NCBI RefSeq assembly: GCF_014655715.1
Contig: NZ_BNBM01000004.1
Span: forward strand, 381,639 to 445,638
Direction of reading: 5' to 3'
Source: Streptomyces lanatus
GTDB taxonomy: Bacteria; Actinomycetota; Actinomycetes; Streptomycetales; Streptomycetaceae
Length of the DNA: 64,000 bases
Shown here piece by piece: positions 25,922-34,535 of the stretch; position 1 is the first letter of the stretch, and each line of letters starts with the position of its first letter. The translations under genes were made by a program, and so were the position numbers. Under the pieces are notes generated by a model that worked only from the letters and a program-made list of their open reading frames with translations, had not been told where the DNA came from and ran no database searches.

Positions 25922-26382
25922 AGGGCCTAGCGGCATCCCGGCGCCCCCTCACCTCAAGAAGTCCCGCACACTCCGCCCCAGCCAGCCCCTCCTCGTCCAG
26001 GCCGTCCCCGCCGCCCAGCGGCAGCAACCGGTGCGGCACATGGACAAGGGTCTCGGCGACCTGCCAGGCGGACAGTCCGGGGGGCCGGGTTCGACGAGGA
26101 CGACGCCGTCAAGTCCTTCCCGGTCCAGTTCGAATCCCTCCGCATGCCGCGTCGGTCCGGGCGGCGACCTGGAAACTGACGGTGCGCCTGCTGGCGCTTC
26201 CGCCGCACGACGCGTACCTCGCCGCCCTCACCGTCCGGGCCCGCGCGATGCTCACCATGACTGGACGCTGCTCGCCCGGGACCGGCGAGCCGCCCGTGGC
26301 GCTGTCGGTCGCTGGAAACCCGCAGGCCTGGCGGAACGAAGCCGACGTAGCCTGAATGCTCCGTACGACTCCGAGGAGCCCC
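25922..26382. other. Gap of 461 bp without an intact gene; possible decayed coding sequence
   Basis: No reading frame with a credible start and full domain is present. Short protein-like stretches occur in different frames: on the minus strand around 25950-26090 (AWQVAETLVHVPHRLLPL), and on the plus strand around 26170-26330 (LLALPPHDAYLAALTVRA, continuing in another frame as HDWTLLARDRRAA). This pattern is what a frameshifted remnant would show. No function can be assigned. Confidence 0.4.
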
Positions 26383-28137
26383 GTGAGCATCGCAGAGACC
26401 CCAGCCACCCCCTCCACCTGGCGGCTGCTCCTGGGCTACGTGCGCCCGCACCGGTGGACCCTGCTGGCGGGTGCCGTGCTGTCGCTGGTCACGGGCGCCA
26501 CGGGGCTGCTTCTGCCGCTGGTGGCAAGGGAGTTGATCGACGACCTGTCGCACGACCGCGCCATCACCGGGGCGCTGTTGATCATGTCGGCGCTGGTGGT
26601 CGCGAACGCGGCGCTCGGCGCGCTGGGTTCGTACGTCCTGCGGCGCACCGCCGAGTCCGTGGTGCTCGGCGCGCGGCGCGCACTGTCGTCGTATCTGCTG
26701 CGGCTGCGCATCACCGCCGTGGACCGCAGCGAGCCGGGCGATCTGATGGCGCGCATCACCTCCGACACGACGCTGCTGCGGGAGGTCACGACCGACTCGC
26801 TGGTGGGCCTCGGCACGGGCGGGCTCACGCTGGTGGCGACGGTGGTGATGATGGGCCTGGTGGATCCCGTGCTGCTCGCGGTCACGCTCGCCGTGATCCT
26901 GTGCGCCGGTACGGTCCTCGGGGTGATCGTGCCGCACATCAACAAGGCCAGCAGGCAGGCCCAGGACGCGGTCGGAGTGATGGGGGCCTCGCTGGAACGG
27001 ATCCTGGGCGCGCTGCGCACCGTGAAGGCGTCCGGGGCTGAGCACCGGGAGGAGCGGACTCTGCACGAGGCCGCCGAGGAGTCCTGGCGGCAGAGCGTGC
27101 GGGCCGCCAAGTGGTCGGCCGCGGCGGGCAACACGGCCGGGCTCGCCATGCAGATCGCCTTCATCACGGTGCTCGCGGTGGGCGGTGCACGGGTGGCGAC
27201 CGGCGCGATCGACATCGGCACGCTGGTGGCGTTCCTGCTGTACGTCTTCTATCTGATGTCGCCGATCCAACAGGTCGTCGGCGCGATCACCCAGTACCAG
27301 ACGGGCTCCGCGGCGCTCGCCCGCATCCAGGAGGCACTACGGCTCCCCTCCGAACCGGCCGCACAACCCGCGCCGTTGCCCACGACCGGGGCGGAGCCCG
27401 CCGCGCTGGCCTTCGAGGATGTGCGGTTCCGGTACACCGAGGAGCTGCCGTACGTCCATCACGGGGTGACGTTCGCCGTGCCCGCGCAGGGCATGACGGC
27501 GTTCGTGGGGCCGTCGGGCGCCGGCAAGACGACCGTGTTCTCGCTGATCGAGCGGTTCTACGACCCCGAGAGCGGCGTCATCACGCTCGACGGGCGTGAC
27601 CTCGCCGACTGGGAGCTGCCTCAGCTCCGTTCCGCGATCGGGTATGTCGAGCAGGATGCTCCGGTGCTGTCCGGGTCCCTGCGGGCCAATCTGCTGCTCG
27701 GCAATCCTGACGCCGATGAGGAGGCCGTGACGCGGGTGTTGAAGACGACCCGGCTGGACGGGCTGGTCGCGCGGCTGCCGGAGGGGCTGGAGACGCTTGT
27801 CGGGCATCGGGGCACGAAGTTGTCGGGAGGTGAGCGGCAGCGGGTCGCCATCGCGCGGGCGTTGTTGCGGCGGCCACGGCTGCTGCTGCTCGACGAGGCG
27901 ACCTCGCAGTTGGACGCGGTGAATGAGGCGGCGCTGCGGGACACGGTCGCCGATGTCGCTCGTACGACCACGGTTCTCGTCGTCGCGCATCGGCTGTCCA
28001 CGGTCACGATGGCTGATCGGATCGTGGTGATGGATGCGGGGCGGGTGCGGGCGGTGGGTACGCATCGGGAGCTGGTGGCCGGGGATCCGTTGTATGCGGA
28101 GTTGGCGGCGACGCAGTTCTTGGCGACCGCCGGGTAA
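26383..28137 (+). CDS. ABC exporter (fused membrane and ATPase domains)
   Basis: This 584-residue half-transporter has six N-terminal helices (about 25-310) and a C-terminal ATPase. The ATPase has Walker [10 protein letters not shown], the Q-loop region [10 protein letters not shown], signature [14 protein letters not shown], Walker [13 protein letters not shown] and the H-loop VVAHRLST. It is of the multidrug/lipid exporter type and should work as a homodimer. The GTG start follows GAGGAG. It is convergent with the ferric reductase gene at the edge of the siderophore locus, so a role in siderophore export is possible but not shown. Confidence 0.85.
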   Translation: MSIAETPATPSTWRLLLGYVRPHRWTLLAGAVLSLVTGATGLLLPLVARELIDDLSHDRAITGALLIMSALVVANAALGALGSYVLRRTAESVVLGARRALSSYLLRLRITAVDRSEPGDLMARITSDTTLLREVTTDSLVGLGTGGLTLVATVVMMGLVDPVLLAVTLAVILCAGTVLGVIVPHINKASRQAQDAVGVMGASLERILGALRTVKASGAEHREERTLHEAAEESWRQSVRAAKWSAAAGNTAGLAMQIAFITVLAVGGARVATGAIDIGTLVAFLLYVFYLMSPIQQVVGAITQYQTGSAALARIQEALRLPSEPAAQPAPLPTTGAEPAALAFEDVRFRYTEELPYVHHGVTFAVPAQGMTAFVGPSGAGKTTVFSLIERFYDPESGVITLDGRDLADWELPQLRSAIGYVEQDAPVLSGSLRANLLLGNPDADEEAVTRVLKTTRLDGLVARLPEGLETLVGHRGTKLSGGERQRVAIARALLRRPRLLLLDEATSQLDAVNEAALRDTVADVARTTTVLVVAHRLSTVTMADRIVVMDAGRVRAVGTHRELVAGDPLYAELAATQFLATAG

Positions 28138-28151
28138 GTGCCCGGCCCGTT

Positions 28152-28985
28152 TCAGGCTTGGAGCCTGCGCAGGCGTTCCGTGTCGCAGGTGCGGGGACAC
28201 GTCGCGCACGCCTCGTCGGGGCGGATCGTGTAGTACATGCAGCAGCCGGCCCGGGTGCGGGTCGGGTGTTGGCGGCCGTCGTCCGTTGTCAGATGGCGGA
28301 AGTCGGCGCCACTTGGATACGGGGAAACAGCCGTCGGCAACAACCGGCTCGCCGCCCTCACCGCGTCGTCCTCGCGGTCCAGCATCCGGCCGAGGTACCA
28401 GATGCCGGAGACCAGGTCGTCGCTGACCATGCCCCACAGTGCGCGTGAGCGGCGGCGGGCGGTCGGGCCGATCGCGTCCAGGAGAGGGGCCATGTGGTCG
28501 GCGACGGCCGCTCGCAACTCGGCTTCCAGGGCCTGCTCGTGAGGGACCGTCAGTACGCCGGGGAGGCGGGCCGCCGGGTCGTCGGGCAGGCAGGCCAGGT
28601 CGCTGCCGGGTGTGATGGTGAACTCGGCCGTGGTGAGGTCGAGGCGCAGATCCTCGGGGAGGATCCGGGGGACGCGCTGTTCGAGGTACCAGGCGCCGCT
28701 CATCAGGAGCGAGACCGACCAGGCGTAGTCGTGCAGGGCGCGCGAGGCAGCCACGTCTCGGCGCGGAAACACGCCGTAGCGATCGTGAATGCGGGCCGCC
28801 TCCGCCGACACGAAGGCGTCGAGCACGGACTCGTCCTTCACCAGCTCCGCCGCCGACACGCCCGTCTGCGCGTCCTCGGCGACCCGCACCGACAGCACTC
28901 CGCACAGGTCGGTGAGCCGGCCATAGACGTCACCGAGCGTGTGCGCGACGGCGCCGACAGGCGGGGAGGTCGAGGGCACGGGCAT
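28152..28985 (-). CDS. FhuF-like (2Fe-2S) ferric-siderophore reductase
   Basis: This 277-residue protein has the C-terminal cysteine pattern of FhuF-type reductases: Cys-Cys, ten residues, Cys, two residues, Cys (CCMYYTIRPDEACATC), which binds a 2Fe-2S cluster. The N-terminal part is helical. Such enzymes reduce ferric siderophores in the cytoplasm to release iron. The ATG at 28985 has CTGGAG six bases upstream. An iron box lies 36 bp before the start, and the gene is divergent from the siderophore uptake operon. Confidence 0.82.
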   Translation of the reverse strand: MPVPSTSPPVGAVAHTLGDVYGRLTDLCGVLSVRVAEDAQTGVSAAELVKDESVLDAFVSAEAARIHDRYGVFPRRDVAASRALHDYAWSVSLLMSGAWYLEQRVPRILPEDLRLDLTTAEFTITPGSDLACLPDDPAARLPGVLTVPHEQALEAELRAAVADHMAPLLDAIGPTARRRSRALWGMVSDDLVSGIWYLGRMLDREDDAVRAASRLLPTAVSPYPSGADFRHLTTDDGRQHPTRTRAGCCMYYTIRPDEACATCPRTCDTERLRRLQA

Positions 28986-29020
28986 CGGTACTCCAGTGCG
29001 GGGTTCCAACGAAAGCCGAA

Positions 29021-29039
29021 CAGGTAAGGCTTACCTTAC
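29021..29039. promoter_or_regulatory. Iron box 1 (DmdR/IdeR type) for the ferric reductase gene
   Basis: The 19-bp CAGGTAAGGCTTACCTTAC is a near-palindrome resembling the DtxR/DmdR consensus TTAGGTTAGGCTCACCTAA. It lies upstream of the minus-strand fhuF-like gene and predicts repression by iron-loaded DmdR. Confidence 0.75.
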
Positions 29040-29120
29040 AATAGCGATCAAGCGGAGAACGCCAGGTAGGGCAGTTGCGAGTGATCGACTATCGCGCACA
29101 TCACAGTGATCACACAGCAA

Positions 29121-29159
29121 TTGAAATATAAAGCAAGCCTAACCTAAGCTCACCGCTTG
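29121..29159 (+). promoter_or_regulatory. Promoter of the uptake operon, predicting a leaderless transcript
   Basis: TTGAAA (29121-29126), 18 bp, then TAAGCT (29145-29150) fit -35 and -10 boxes. Transcription would begin 8-9 nt later, at the GTG at 29159. No ribosome-binding site precedes that GTG. Confidence 0.5.
29129..29147. promoter_or_regulatory. Iron box 2 overlapping the uptake-operon promoter
   Basis: On the minus strand this reads TTAGGTTAGGCTTGCTTTA, matching the first 12 positions of the DtxR/DmdR consensus exactly. It sits between the -35 box and the -10 box of the plus-strand operon, an ideal repression site. Confidence 0.75.
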
Positions 29160-30184
29160 TGACTGCGACCCAACGGGGCGCGCCCACCGGCGTGCCCTTC
29201 CGTGCCCTCAGGCATGTACCGCTCTTCCTCACCGGCCTCGCCGCCCTCGTGCTCTGCGCCGCGCTGAGCCTCGCGCTGGGCGCCCGCTCCGTGCCGCTGG
29301 GCACGGTGGCCGACGCGCTGTTCGGCAACGCTCACGGCCGCGAAGCCCTCGTGGTGACCGGGCTGCGCCTGCCGAGAACCGTCATCGGGCTCGCGGTCGG
29401 CGCCGCGCTCGGGGTCGCCGGAGCGGTCGCCCAGGGCATCACCCGCAATCCGCTCGCCTCGCCGACGACGCTCGGCATCAACGCGGGCGCCGGTTTCGCG
29501 GTCGTCGTCGCCATCTTCGCGCTGAAGCTCAACAGCCCTGCCCAGTACGTGTGGTTCGCGTTCGCCGGCGCGGCCGGTGCCGCCCTGTTCGCCCAGGCGC
29601 TGGCCCGTCGCGCCGGGGACATCGACGCCGTACGGCTCGCGCTGGGCGGCACGGTGCTCCAACTCGTCCTGCTGTCCTGGACGTCGGCGGTGATGCTGCT
29701 GAACCAGCGCACCCTGGACGAGGCCCGCTTCTGGCTCGCGGGATCCCTCTCCGGGCGCACCCTCGACGTACTGTGGCCGGTCCTGCCGACCCTGCTGCTC
29801 GGCCTGGTCGTCGCGCTGGCCGTCGCCCCCGCCCTCAACGCCCTGGCCCTGGGCGACGATGCGGCGCAGGCGCTCGGTGTGCCGGTGGCCCGGATCCGGC
29901 TGGCCGGGGGTGTCGCGGTCGTCCTGCTCGCCGGTTCGGCGGTCGCGGTGGCCGGTCCGGTCGCCTTCGTCGGACTGGCCGCGCCCCATCTCGTACGGCC
30001 GCTGCTCGGCGGCGACCACCGGCTGCTGGTGCCGGGCTGTCTGATCGCCGGTCCGCTGCTGCTGCTCTCTGCCGATGTGCTCGGCCGACTGGTCATCCGT
30101 CCCTCGGAGTTGGAGGTCGGCATCGTGACCGCGTTCCTCGGCGCGCCCCTGCTGGCCCTGCTGGCTCGGAGGGTGGGCCGATGA
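29159..30184 (+). CDS. FecCD-family ferric-siderophore permease 1
   Basis: This 341-residue BtuC/FecCD permease has about ten helices. It has the conserved GLRLPRTVIGLAVGAALGVAGAVAQGITRNPLASP near the N-terminus and GPVAFVGLAAPHLVRPLLG near the C-terminus, which forms the ATPase-contact loop. It is the first gene of the iron-box-controlled operon and overlaps the next permease by ATGA. The GTG start at 29159 has no Shine-Dalgarno sequence, consistent with leaderless expression. In the vibrioferrin system this role is filled by PvuC or PvuD. Confidence 0.9.
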   Translation: MTATQRGAPTGVPFRALRHVPLFLTGLAALVLCAALSLALGARSVPLGTVADALFGNAHGREALVVTGLRLPRTVIGLAVGAALGVAGAVAQGITRNPLASPTTLGINAGAGFAVVVAIFALKLNSPAQYVWFAFAGAAGAALFAQALARRAGDIDAVRLALGGTVLQLVLLSWTSAVMLLNQRTLDEARFWLAGSLSGRTLDVLWPVLPTLLLGLVVALAVAPALNALALGDDAAQALGVPVARIRLAGGVAVVLLAGSAVAVAGPVAFVGLAAPHLVRPLLGGDHRLLVPGCLIAGPLLLLSADVLGRLVIRPSELEVGIVTAFLGAPLLALLARRVGR

Positions 30185-31230
30185 GCGCCGCCGTCGTGTC
30201 CGTGCGGACCAAGTCCGCCTCCCGCGTGCGAGTCCGGCGCCGGGTGCTGCTCTTCGGGGCCATCGGTCTGGTCCTGCTGTTCGTGCTGCTCACCCTGTCC
30301 TTGACGACGGGTGAGATCCCGCTGCCGGCCGGTACGGCGCTGCGTGCGCTGGTCGGGCTCGGGGATTCGGGGGACGTGCTCGTGGTGCAGCAGTTCCGGG
30401 CGCCTCGGGCGGTGGCGGCGATCGTCGCCGGGGCGGGGCTGGGGGCGGCGGGGTGTGTACTGCAACGCCTGTTCCGCAATCCGCTGGCGTCGCCCGACGT
30501 CATGGGCATCACCGGCGGGGCGTCCCTGGGCGCCGTCGCGTTGATCGCCGCGGGGGCCTCGCAGGCGCTGATCCCCCTCGGGGCGCTCGGGGGTGGGCTG
30601 CTCGCGGCCCTGCTGCTGGGTGTGTTCGCCTGGGGCTCGGGGCTTGCGGTCACGCGGCTTGTGCTCACCGGGCTTGCCGTGCAGGCGGGGCTCGCCGCTG
30701 CCGTGAACCTGATGATCGTGCGGTTTCCTGCGGAGCTCGCCGGGTCGGCGTTGCAGTGGACCGCGGGGTCTGTGTACGGGCGGACCTGGACCGAGGTGTG
30801 GGGAGCGGGCGGCGCGATGGTGCTGGCGCTGGGCGCCGCGCTTCTCATGCATCGGCGGCTGGCCGTGCTCGACCTCGGGGACGATTCGGCGGGGGCGCTG
30901 GGGTTGCGTACGTCCGCTGCTCGGCTTCAACTGCTTGTTCTCGCCGTGGTGTTGGCCTCGCTGGCTGCGGCGCTTGCCGGGCCCGTGACGTTCGTTGCGC
31001 TTGCCGTGCCGCATGTCGTGCGGTTCCTGACCGGGCCGCCGACGGTTGCTTCGCTGGTGTTGGCCGGGGTCACGGGGGCCGTGCTGTTGCTGGCCTCCGA
31101 CTTGGTGGTGCAGCACCTGTTGCCGATCGAGGGGCTGCCGGTGGGGGCGGTCACCGCGACGCTCGGGGCGCCTTGGCTTCTGGTGTTGATGTTGCGGCAG
31201 AGCTCGCCTGTTCAGAGGGGGCGCGGATGA
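30181..31230 (+). CDS. FecCD-family ferric-siderophore permease 2
   Basis: This 349-residue FecCD permease has an Arg-rich N-terminus (SRVRVRRRV), FRAPRAVAAIVAGAGLGAAG, LFRNPLASPDVMGITGGASLG and the contact loop GPVTFVALAVPHVVRFL. It should form a heterodimer with the preceding permease. The start overlaps the upstream stop (ATGA), so translation is coupled. Confidence 0.9.
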   Translation: MSAAVVSVRTKSASRVRVRRRVLLFGAIGLVLLFVLLTLSLTTGEIPLPAGTALRALVGLGDSGDVLVVQQFRAPRAVAAIVAGAGLGAAGCVLQRLFRNPLASPDVMGITGGASLGAVALIAAGASQALIPLGALGGGLLAALLLGVFAWGSGLAVTRLVLTGLAVQAGLAAAVNLMIVRFPAELAGSALQWTAGSVYGRTWTEVWGAGGAMVLALGAALLMHRRLAVLDLGDDSAGALGLRTSAARLQLLVLAVVLASLAAALAGPVTFVALAVPHVVRFLTGPPTVASLVLAGVTGAVLLLASDLVVQHLLPIEGLPVGAVTATLGAPWLLVLMLRQSSPVQRGRG

Positions 31231-31335
31231 CGAAGCGTTCCACTGGGGGTGCCGGGATGGGCAGTCGTTCGTCCGCGGCGCCGTCGTGGCTGGTCGCGCC
31301 CGCACGGCGGAAGCCGCATGTCCAATACAGCCCCG

Positions 31336-31350
31336 CGCCCCTGAAGGGCG
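31336..31350. repeat. Dispersed palindromic element CGCCCCTGAAGGGCG
   Basis: A 5-bp stem around CTGAA lies in the 170-bp gap between permease 2 and the ATPase, preceded by ACAGCCCCG. It resembles the element at 24075-24088 and may be a copy of a repeat that occurs widely in streptomycete intergenic regions. It could act as a processing or attenuation site within the operon. Confidence 0.5.
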
Positions 31351-31400
31351 ATCCGCTCACCCGATCTGATGAACACTCCCCCGGCCTTCAGGAGCCGCAC

Positions 31401-32219
31401 ATGCCCGCCACCCCCAACCAGCTCTCCACCGAAGGCCTCGACCTCCGCTACGGCGACCGGACCATCGTCGGCGGGCTCGATCTGACACTCCCCGGTGGTG
31501 CCGTCACCGCCATCGTCGGGCCCAACGCCTGCGGGAAGTCGACCCTGTTGAGGGGACTGAGCCGACTCCTCGCCCCGGCCTCCGGGACCGTCATGCTCGA
31601 CGGTGCCGACATCCACCGTATGTCCGCGAGGGCACTGGCCCTCCGTATGGGTCTGCTGCCGCAGCAGCCGGTCACGCCGGAGGCGGTCACCGTCGAGGCG
31701 TTGGTGCGGCTCGGCCGGTATCCGCATCAGCGGCTGCTGAGCCCTTGGTCGGCGGCCGACCAGAAGGCGGTCGACGAGGCACTGGAGCGCACCGGCACCG
31801 CTTCCCTCCGCGACCAGCCCGTCGACCAGCTGTCCGGCGGGCAACGGCAACGCGCCTGGATCGCGCTGGCGTTGGCGCAGGACACCGAGCTGCTGCTGCT
31901 CGACGAGCCCACCACCTTCCTGGACCTGCGGCACCAGCTCGACGTTCTCGACCTGGTGGCCGCTCTGCACGCCGAGGCGGGCCGCACCGTGGTGATGGTG
32001 CTGCACGACCTCGGTCAGGCCGCCCGCTACGCGGACCACATGGTCGTCCTCAAGGACGGCCGCCTCGCCGCCGCCGGCGCCCCGGCGGACGTACTCGACG
32101 CGGAGCTGGTGAAGTCCGTGTTCGATGTGGACTGCCGGGTGATCCCCGACCCGGAGACCGGCACCCCGCTGGTCGTCCCGAAAGCCGGCGCGGTGCGGCG
32201 ATCAGCCGCGACCGCCTGA
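31401..32219 (+). CDS. Ferric-siderophore ABC transporter ATPase
   Basis: This 272-residue ATPase of the FepC/FhuC type has Walker A GPNACGKST, signature LSGGQRQRAW, Walker B LLLLDEPTTFLDL and the H-loop VLHDLGQAARY. The ATG at 31401 is chosen because AGGAG lies 6 bp upstream and the protein then begins at the normal family N-terminus. An earlier in-frame ATG at 31227 would add 58 residues encoded by the repeat-containing spacer. It energises the two FecCD permeases. Confidence 0.9.
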   Translation: MPATPNQLSTEGLDLRYGDRTIVGGLDLTLPGGAVTAIVGPNACGKSTLLRGLSRLLAPASGTVMLDGADIHRMSARALALRMGLLPQQPVTPEAVTVEALVRLGRYPHQRLLSPWSAADQKAVDEALERTGTASLRDQPVDQLSGGQRQRAWIALALAQDTELLLLDEPTTFLDLRHQLDVLDLVAALHAEAGRTVVMVLHDLGQAARYADHMVVLKDGRLAAAGAPADVLDAELVKSVFDVDCRVIPDPETGTPLVVPKAGAVRRSAATA

Positions 32220-32256
32220 GCGCTTTCAGCACTCCCCACTCACAGAAAGAACCCTC

Positions 32257-33276
32257 ATGTTCAAGCGATCCCCCCTGCGCGGAATCGGCCGGCTGATCGC
32301 CGTGTTCCTCGCCGTCGTGCTCGGTACGGCCGTGCTGGCCGCCTGCGGTGGCGAGGACTCCGCGAAGGAGAGCGACACGGCGAACGCGGCCAAGGGCAGC
32401 TCCGCCTTCCCGCGCACCCTCAAGACCGTGATGGGCGACGTCAAGGTCCCCTCGCAGCCGAAGCGGGTCGTCGTGCTCGACACCGGTGAGCTGGACGACG
32501 TCACCCTGCTCGGCATCGACCCGGTCGGCGCGGTCGCCCCGCACTTCAAGACCGAGGGCGGTTTTCCGACGTATCTGGACGGTGAGCTCAAGGACACCGT
32601 CGATGTCGGGCCGCTGCTCGAGCCGAATCTGGAGAAGATCGCCTCCCTGAAGCCCGATCTGATCCTTTCCTCCAAGGTCCGTCACGAGAAGGTCTACGAC
32701 AAGCTCAGTGCGATCGCCCCGACCGTGTTCACCGAGACCACCGGCGGTGTCTGGAAGGAGAACCTCAAGGTCCACGCCGAGGCGCTGGGTCTGGAGAAGG
32801 AGGCCGCGGCCAAGCTCAAGGAGTACGAGACGCAGGCCAAGGCGCTCGGTGAGGCCGTGAAGAAGAAGGACGGCGGCAAGATGCCGACCGTGTCCGTGGT
32901 CCGCTTCATCGCCGGTCCGACCCGCCTCTACCAGTCCAACTCCTACAGCGGCGTCGTACTCGACGACATCGGCTTCCAGCGCCCGAAGTCCCAGGTCTCC
33001 AGTGACCCCGAGGTCACGATGAAGGACGTCAGCCCGGAGCAGATCGACCAGGCCGACGCCGACCTGATCTTCGTCACCGCCGCCGACGCCGAGGACAAGA
33101 CGCAGAAGCAGCAGGTCGTCTCCAACCCGGTGTGGAAGGACCTCCCGGCCGTGAAGGACGGCAAGGTCTTCGAGGTGCCGGACGAGACGTGGATGTCCGG
33201 CATCGGTGTCCAGGCCGCCGAGGAGATGCTCAAGGACGTCGCGAAGGCCACGGGCGTGGCACTCCCGGCGAAGTAG
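32257..33276 (+). CDS. Iron-siderophore substrate-binding lipoprotein
   Basis: This 339-residue FepB/FhuD-type class III binding protein has a lipobox LAAC (Cys30) after a hydrophobic signal. Two lobes are joined by a long helix: VPSQPKRVVVLDTGELDDVTLLGIDPVG in the first lobe, and ADADLIFVTAAD with NPVWKDLPAVKDGKVFEVP in the second. It captures the ferric siderophore at the outer face of the membrane. It follows the ATPase by 37 bp and precedes the biosynthetic genes. It corresponds in role to PvuB of the vibrioferrin system. Confidence 0.9.
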   Translation: MFKRSPLRGIGRLIAVFLAVVLGTAVLAACGGEDSAKESDTANAAKGSSAFPRTLKTVMGDVKVPSQPKRVVVLDTGELDDVTLLGIDPVGAVAPHFKTEGGFPTYLDGELKDTVDVGPLLEPNLEKIASLKPDLILSSKVRHEKVYDKLSAIAPTVFTETTGGVWKENLKVHAEALGLEKEAAAKLKEYETQAKALGEAVKKKDGGKMPTVSVVRFIAGPTRLYQSNSYSGVVLDDIGFQRPKSQVSSDPEVTMKDVSPEQIDQADADLIFVTAADAEDKTQKQQVVSNPVWKDLPAVKDGKVFEVPDETWMSGIGVQAAEEMLKDVAKATGVALPAK

Positions 33277-33293
33277 CTCCCGCTCACTCCTCC

Positions 33294-33323
33294 GGGCGCG
33301 GGCCGTACCAACGGCCCGCGCCC
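33294..33323. terminator. Perfect 13-bp hairpin between uptake and biosynthesis genes
   Basis: GGGCGCGGGCCGT pairs perfectly with ACGGCCCGCGCCC around the loop ACCA. It lies 18 bp after the binding-protein stop and 37 bp before the ATP-grasp gene. It may terminate or attenuate transcription into the biosynthetic genes. Confidence 0.65.
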
Positions 33324-33359
33324 AACCCCCCACCTGCCAGCGGGAGTTGTCTCTCAGCC

Positions 33360-34535
33360 ATGCGCCTGTACCTGCTCGCCCTCAATCCGACCGATTCGGT
33401 GACCGAGGGCTTCCTGCCCGCCGCGTCCCGGCTCGGTCTGGACGTCACCGTCCTCACCGACCAGCCCGACGCCCATCGCGGCACCCACCCGGACATCGAG
33501 GTCCTGGAGTGCGACGTGCGCGATTTCCGGGCCGTGATCACCCGCATCTCCACCCACCACTCCCCCGACGCCGTCTTCACCAACAGCGACCACCTCCAGA
33601 CCCAGGCCGCCCTCGCCGCCGCCTACTTCGACCTCTCCGGCAAGGACTGGCGTGCCACCCTGCGCTGCAAGGACAAGGCCGAGATGCGCCGCCGGCTCGC
33701 CGCGGCCGGTGTGGACACCGTGTGGTCGGCCGAGCTGACCGAACCGGTCGCGCCCGCCGACGCGCCGTACCCGTGTGTCGTCAAACCGCGCGAGGGCGTG
33801 GCCAGCGAGGACGTCGTCCTCGTCGACGGCCCGGAGGAACTCGTGGCGCACACCAAGGAGATCCTGGAGCGCCGCCCGGGTGCCACCCTGGTGGTCGAGG
33901 AGTATCTGCCGGGCGACCTGTTCACCCTGGAGACCCTCGGCGACGGCGACCTCCGCCATGTGCTGGGCGGCTTCCACACCGAGCTGTCACCGCCGCCGTA
34001 CTTCATCGAGGAGCGCCTCACCTTCGTCCCCGCCCACCCCGAGCCGGTCGTCGATCAGGTGCTGACGCAGCTCGACGCGCTGGGTGTCGGGTTCGGTGCC
34101 TGTCACACGGAGTTCGTGGTGCACGACGGGCGGGCGCGGATCATCGAGGTCAACTACCGCGCCATCGGCGACCAGTGCGACCTGCTGCTGGCCCGGCTGC
34201 TGGAGATCCCGCTCTTCGAGCACATCCTGCGCACCCACCTGGGCGAGCCCCTCCCGGACGATCTCGCGGCCCGTCGCGACGGCGCGGCGCGGCTGGAGTA
34301 CCCGTGCGCCGACCGCGCCGGCACCCTCGTCGGCGCCCCCACCGCCGCCGACCTCGACATCGACGGCGTCCATCTGACGTACCGTCCGCTGCGCGCGGTC
34401 GGCGAGCGGCACGAGCTGTACCGCACCAACCGGGACTACCTCGGCGTCCTGCGCGCCACCGGCAACGACCAGCCGGCGGTGGACCGGGCGGTGGCTGACT
34501 TCCTGGCGGAGCGGCGCTGGGAGATCCAGCCGTGA
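33360..34535 (+). CDS. ATP-grasp siderophore ligase, PvsA-like
   Basis: This 391-residue ATP-grasp ligase has an N-terminal domain (MRLYLLALNPTDSVTEGFLP). The ATP-grasp core contains YPCVVKPREGVASEDVVLV and LVVEEYLPGDLFTLETLG, and metal-binding residues lie in ARIIEVNYRAIGDQCD. In vibrioferrin biosynthesis the ATP-grasp enzyme PvsA forms an amide bond. Position as first gene of the ATP-grasp, NIS, MFS, NIS, decarboxylase set supports the same role. The next gene starts within the stop codon (GTGA). Confidence 0.8.
   Translation: MRLYLLALNPTDSVTEGFLPAASRLGLDVTVLTDQPDAHRGTHPDIEVLECDVRDFRAVITRISTHHSPDAVFTNSDHLQTQAALAAAYFDLSGKDWRATLRCKDKAEMRRRLAAAGVDTVWSAELTEPVAPADAPYPCVVKPREGVASEDVVLVDGPEELVAHTKEILERRPGATLVVEEYLPGDLFTLETLGDGDLRHVLGGFHTELSPPPYFIEERLTFVPAHPEPVVDQVLTQLDALGVGFGACHTEFVVHDGRARIIEVNYRAIGDQCDLLLARLLEIPLFEHILRTHLGEPLPDDLAARRDGAARLEYPCADRAGTLVGAPTAADLDIDGVHLTYRPLRAVGERHELYRTNRDYLGVLRATGNDQPAVDRAVADFLAERRWEIQP

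Noticed and set aside
31227..31400. N-terminal extension of the siderophore ATPase starting at 31227
   Set aside because: The added residues are encoded by a spacer with a dispersed palindrome, and a proper ribosome-binding site precedes the ATG at 31401.
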